A DNA stretch of 36,686 nucleotides from Chryseobacterium gleum. Its GTDB lineage: Bacteria; Bacteroidota; Bacteroidia; Flavobacteriales_D; Crocinitomicaceae. The position numbers were made by a program, and so were the translations under genes. The notes under the pieces are model-generated. The model saw only the letters and a list, made by a program, of their open reading frames with translations, was not told where the DNA came from and did no database searches. Shown in pieces: positions 33,987 to 36,686 of the stretch (its first letter is position 1; every line of letters begins with the position of its first letter). The DNA lies in the NCBI GenBank assembly GCA_945888595.1, contig CAMDAO010000012.1:1-36686 (forward strand), given 5' to 3'.

Positions 33987-33994
33987 TATATTTG
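33987..33994 (+). promoter_or_regulatory. -7 box (TATATTTG) upstream of the RidA-family gene
   Basis: A perfect TAnnTTTG match ending 16 bases before the ATG at 34011, a spacing close to those at ileS and maeB. No convincing TTG was found at the -33 position. It would drive ridA and the gene 3 bases downstream of it. Confidence 0.6.
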
Positions 33995-34010
33995 CAACAA
34001 AATTCACAAA

Positions 34011-34445
34011 ATGTCTGAAAACAGTCGTATTTCAACAAGTAAAGCTCCGAAAGCGTTAGGGCTTTATCCTCATGCTCGAAAAGTAGGAAACTTATTGTTT
34101 CTTTCTGGCGTTGGTCCTCGCGTAGCTGGCTCCGATGCCACCGATTCCGAAGTTCCGGGATTAAAATTAGATAAAAGCGGAAATTTTATTGAGTTCGACT
34201 TTGAAGCTCAATGCCGAAGTGTTTTTGAAAATGTACGAATTATTCTTGAGGAATCTGGGTCAAGCTGGGATAAATTAGTTGATGTAACCGTTTTTTTAGT
34301 GCACATGAAGCGAGATTTTCATACCTACAATCGTCTTTACGCTGAGTATTTTAAAGACAATTGCCCTTGCCGCACAACAGTTGAAGTAAATTGTCTTCCT
34401 TCTCCTATTGCTATTGAATTAAAATGTATTGCAACAATCGATTAA
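34011..34445 (+). CDS. RidA/YjgF-family enamine/imine deaminase
   Basis: 144 residues, family length. RidA proteins hydrolyse reactive enamine/imine intermediates. Family features: LYPHARKVGNLLFLSGVGPR at the N terminus (SG-Q/V-x-P block), the central FENVRIILEESGSSWDKLVDVTVFL, and CPCRTTVEVNCLPSPIAIELKCIA, which holds the conserved substrate-binding Arg (R in PCRTT, equivalent to the RidA P-x-R-T/S motif) and the C-terminal E-I/L-x-x-I-A segment. The insert DSEVPGLKLDKSGNFIEFDF is longer than in minimal RidA and recalls 2-aminomuconate deaminase-like members, so a role in kynurenine or aromatic amine degradation is possible; no other gene of such a pathway is near. The gene has its own -7 box and is followed after 3 bases by a membrane/TPR-like protein gene. 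The family call is secure, the substrate is not. Confidence 0.88.
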   Translation: MSENSRISTSKAPKALGLYPHARKVGNLLFLSGVGPRVAGSDATDSEVPGLKLDKSGNFIEFDFEAQCRSVFENVRIILEESGSSWDKLVDVTVFLVHMKRDFHTYNRLYAEYFKDNCPCRTTVEVNCLPSPIAIELKCIATID

Positions 34446-34448
34446 ATT

Positions 34449-35030
34449 ATGATTAAATTTCTTATTCGCTGTATCATAGCCGCATCTTCTTTGTCATATG
34501 TGGTGTATTTATTTGGAACTGGGCATTGGGGCTGGGCAATTTGTATGATTTTCGTAACGGCAATCATTGGCTTATCTTTTTTCCGAAATGAACGAATGAT
34601 TATGGGTCTTAATCAAATGAGATTGGGAAATACAGATAAAGCAAAAGAGCACATTAACAAAATAAGTGCCCCACAATTTCTTCCTAAGAAACAACATGCC
34701 TATGTTTTATTTTTACAAGCTGTGCTTAACAGCCAAGAAATTGGCTTCGCTAAAAGTGAGCAATTATTAAGAAAAGCACTTGGAATAGGGTTAAGGACCG
34801 CTCAAGATAATGCGGTTGCTCGTATGCATCTTGCTGGTATTTGTGCGCAAACAAACAGAAGGTCTGAAGCGGTTTCGTTGCTTGCTGAAGCGAAAAAACT
34901 AGATAAATCTGGCATGATGCGGGATCAAATAAACCAGATGCAAAAGCAAATGCAACAAGGTGTTCCTTCAAAAAATCAAATGAGAATGGCTCAAATGTCT
35001 GGTGGTCGTCAAAAAACGCCTCGTCGCTAG
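34449..35030 (+). CDS. Small membrane protein with TPR-like helical region
   Basis: 193 residues. Two N-terminal hydrophobic segments (about 6-22, IIAASSLSYVVYLFG, and 28-46, WGWAICMIFVTAIIGLSFF) form a helical hairpin in the membrane with both termini probably cytoplasmic. They are followed by an amphipathic helical array: MIMGLNQMRLGNTDKAKEHI, AYVLFLQAVLNSQEIGFAKS, LLRKALGIGLRTAQDNAVAR and LAGICAQTNRRSEAVSLLAE. The G-N-T-D-K-A and N-R-R-S-E-A steps look like the A-x-x-x-x-x-A pattern of tetratricopeptide repeats. The C-terminal 40 residues are Gln/Met/Lys-rich (QMQKQMQQG) and basic, ending in RQKTPRR. Probably a membrane-tethered protein-protein adaptor. It is cotranscribed with the RidA gene (3-base gap). 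No specific family was recognised. Confidence 0.75.
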   Translation: MIKFLIRCIIAASSLSYVVYLFGTGHWGWAICMIFVTAIIGLSFFRNERMIMGLNQMRLGNTDKAKEHINKISAPQFLPKKQHAYVLFLQAVLNSQEIGFAKSEQLLRKALGIGLRTAQDNAVARMHLAGICAQTNRRSEAVSLLAEAKKLDKSGMMRDQINQMQKQMQQGVPSKNQMRMAQMSGGRQKTPRR

Positions 35031-35071
35031 ACTTTAAAAACGATTTTTGATTCGTTGGCGAACATAAAAAT

Positions 35072-35920
35072 ATGGAAAACGAGCGTTTGTATGCTGAATC
35101 GTGGGATGATTATGAATTAATCGATGCTGGAGGAGGGAAGAAACTAGAAAGATGGGGTTCCATCATTACAATTCGTCCAGAAGTACAAGCCTATTTTAAA
35201 TCAGGGATTTTATTTACAGAGTGGAACGAACGAGCGCATTTCGAATTTATTTCAACTGGAGCTCAATCTGGTACTTGGAAAAGCATACAGAAAGATATTC
35301 CGCAAACGTGGGAGATTTCCTATCAAAAAATAAAAATTCAATTAGAATTAACTAAATTTAAACACGTTGGTTTGTTTCCAGAACAGCGTATTAATTGGGA
35401 TTTCATTTCATCACATTTGAATTCTACTCATCGTTTCCTAAATCTTTTCGCCTATACTGGTGCTGCATCATGTATTGCAAAAACAACGGGAGCTGAAACT
35501 GTTCACGTAGATTCTGTTAAACAATTGATCTCTTGGGCTAGAACAAATCAAGAAGCTAGTAACCTTTCCGATATTAAGTGGGTACATGATGATGCTTTAA
35601 AATTTGCTGAAAGAGAAATAAAAAGAGAAAATAAATACGACGGAATTATCATGGATCCGCCAGCTTGGGGTCTCGGTGCAAAAGGTGAAAAATGGAAATT
35701 AGAAGATAAATTAGAAACACTCCTTGTTAGTGCTAAAGCATTACTTTCAAAAAACGGGTTTTTAATCTTGAATACGTATTCCCCTACTATTACTGTAAAA
35801 GATATAAACCACCTAGCAAATAAGCATTTTTCGGGAGCAAAAAAAGAGGTCAAAGAGCTTTGGATGAAAACCACCACTGGAAAAGATTTATATTATGGGC
35901 TTCTATTAAGAATAGGCTGA
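35072..35920 (+). CDS. Class I SAM-dependent methyltransferase, RlmI/RlmK-like
   Basis: 282 residues. The SAM-binding core begins near residue 120: FLNLFAYTGAASCIAKTTGA is motif I, VHVDSVKQLISWARTNQEAS covers motifs II-III (Asp of VDSV binds the SAM ribose), and IIMDPPAWGLGAKGEKWKLE with Asp195 is the D-P-P-x-x-G motif IV of nucleic-acid methyltransferases. NGFLILNTYSPT is motif V-VI-like. The 120-residue N terminus is beta-rich (RWGSIITIRPEVQAYFKSG). The layout resembles the Methyltrans_SAM family that includes the 23S rRNA methyltransferases RlmI and RlmK, but the RlmI N-terminal PUA domain is shorter or absent, so the substrate is not assigned. It follows the TPR-like gene by 41 bases without a hairpin and precedes a 245-base gap. 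Confidence 0.86.
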   Translation: MENERLYAESWDDYELIDAGGGKKLERWGSIITIRPEVQAYFKSGILFTEWNERAHFEFISTGAQSGTWKSIQKDIPQTWEISYQKIKIQLELTKFKHVGLFPEQRINWDFISSHLNSTHRFLNLFAYTGAASCIAKTTGAETVHVDSVKQLISWARTNQEASNLSDIKWVHDDALKFAEREIKRENKYDGIIMDPPAWGLGAKGEKWKLEDKLETLLVSAKALLSKNGFLILNTYSPTITVKDINHLANKHFSGAKKEVKELWMKTTTGKDLYYGLLLRIG

Positions 35921-36165
35921 TTTTCTAAAAACCGTTTTCAAATCCCCCACTATAGCTCATCAATTATACAAAAAAAGATCCTATTATTTAAAGAATAATT
36001 TCACACACATGTTTCGCTGCTAAATGGAAGCATCCTTAATTCAACTACTATTTAGTAATAAAAAATCAAGCATAGTTTATTAACAATGAATTGTGTATAT
36101 TCTATTAAAATAATTATAAAACCACTGCTGTTTTTGAGTAAGTTTAATGCATAGCTCAATAACAG
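35921..36165. other. Intergenic region before the LRR gene
   Basis: 245 AT-rich bases with no open frame of note. The only promoter-like sequence is TAAGTTTA near 36139, a one-mismatch -7 box with no -33 partner. No terminator hairpin or repeat was identified. Confidence 0.4.
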
Positions 36166-36686
36166 ATGTTAAAAGGATTATGCATAGCAATTTTGGTTTC
36201 TTTTTATGGAAATGCTCAAAATTTTGTCACCATCAGTGATAAAAATTTCGGGGCCTTCCTGCGTGAGAAATATCCTACTTGTGTGCAAGGTAATCAACTA
36301 GATGTAAATCGTTTAGAAATAAAAAATGAAGAATCTTTGGTAATCAATTCGTTACAAATTGAAAACCTAGAAGGAATTGAATATTTTTTAAACCTGAAAG
36401 TTTTAGAATGTGTAGAAAACAATATCTCGTCTATCAAACAGCTTCCGATAACATTAGTGAAGTTGGACTGCAGCATGAATCAGTTGAGTTATTTGCCGAC
36501 TTTACCTCCTTCATTAGAGGAATTGAGTTGCGCTCTCAATAAATTAACCTTCTTGCCTGATCTTCCCGCATCATTGAAAATAATGTATTGCAATTTTAAT
36601 GAAATCACTCGATTGCCCCTTCTTCCTGGCTCCTTAGAGTTTTTAGCATGTGGTTCTAATCACATTTCTTGTTTACCTATTCTTCC
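36166..36686 (+). CDS. Secreted leucine-rich-repeat protein, 3' end outside the window
   Basis: An open frame from the ATG at 36166 continues to the window edge without a stop, so only about 173 N-terminal residues are seen. It starts with a signal peptide (MLKGLCIAILVSFYGNAQ, cut after Gln18, as in many Bacteroidota secreted proteins). The mature region begins FVTISDKNFGAFLREKYP. From about residue 97 it carries 20-residue leucine-rich repeats, consensus LxxLxCxxNxLxxLPxLPxS: LVKLDCSMNQLSYLPTLPPS, then LEELSCALNKLTFLPDLPAS, then LKIMYCNFNEITRLPLLPGS, then LEFLACGSNHISCLPIL. The Cys at position 6 recurs. Repeats of this bacterial LRR type are typical of surface proteins, and in this group they often end in a T9SS sorting domain; that end is not visible here. 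The start is chosen for its signal peptide. Confidence 0.8.
   Translation, partial: MLKGLCIAILVSFYGNAQNFVTISDKNFGAFLREKYPTCVQGNQLDVNRLEIKNEESLVINSLQIENLEGIEYFLNLKVLECVENNISSIKQLPITLVKLDCSMNQLSYLPTLPPSLEELSCALNKLTFLPDLPASLKIMYCNFNEITRLPLLPGSLEFLACGSNHISCLPIL

Noticed and set aside
1-36686. CRISPR arrays, tRNA, rRNA, insertion sequences, integrase or phage genes
   Set aside because: No regularly spaced repeats, cloverleaf-like sequences, rRNA stretches, or transposase or integrase-like proteins were recognised by reading; no dedicated search could be run.

Overview
The window comes from the chromosome of an AT-rich Bacteroidota, most likely Flavobacteriales (Crocinitomicaceae/Cryomorphaceae-like; the family level is a guess). 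The evidence is a full-length SprA/Sov translocon protein of the type IX secretion system (T9SS), a secreted protease ending in a T9SS sorting domain, promoters of the Bacteroidota form TTG-N17-23-TAnnTTTG (upstream of ileS; the -7 box alone upstream of maeB and ridA), and the near absence of Shine-Dalgarno sequences. No rRNA, tRNA, CRISPR array, transposase or integrase was seen.

Layout. 1-1.5 kb: a HAD phosphatase and a TruA-type pseudouridine synthase. 1.5-3.8 kb (minus strand): a secreted lysyl-endopeptidase-like serine protease with a T9SS sorting domain. 4.0-4.8 kb: a doubtful small ORF overlapping a uridine kinase. 4.9-13.6 kb: an almost gapless same-strand run holding a large NtrY-like sensor kinase, a 34-codon ORF, gpsA, aspartate kinase, a 50-codon ORF, a MazG-like nucleotide pyrophosphohydrolase and a 728-residue three-part protein (GIY-YIG nuclease, DUF2075 helicase, LexA/S24-type self-cleavage module). 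13.8-17.3 kb: ileS, which carries an in-frame GC-rich insertion containing a perfect 42-nt palindrome. 17.5-28.2 kb: maeB-ruvA-sprA-GNAT, closed by a strong bidirectional hairpin terminator. 28.3-33.8 kb (minus strand): PhoH/PIN ATPase and three poorly characterised envelope proteins. 34.0-35.9 kb: a RidA-family protein, a small membrane/TPR-like protein and a SAM methyltransferase. 36.2 kb to the end: the 5' part of a secreted leucine-rich-repeat protein that runs off the window.

How it fits together. Most genes are housekeeping: tRNA modification and charging, nucleotide salvage, phospholipid precursor, the aspartate pathway, malate metabolism, recombination. A secretion theme links SprA to at least one T9SS substrate, the protease, and probably to the LRR protein. 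The two most unusual items are the pyrophosphohydrolase plus GIY-YIG/helicase/S24 pair, which looks like a compact stress- or damage-triggered (possibly antiphage) module because an Ala-Gly cleavage site and a Ser-Lys dyad are present at LexA-like spacing, and the palindromic REP-like element that has become part of the IleRS coding sequence.
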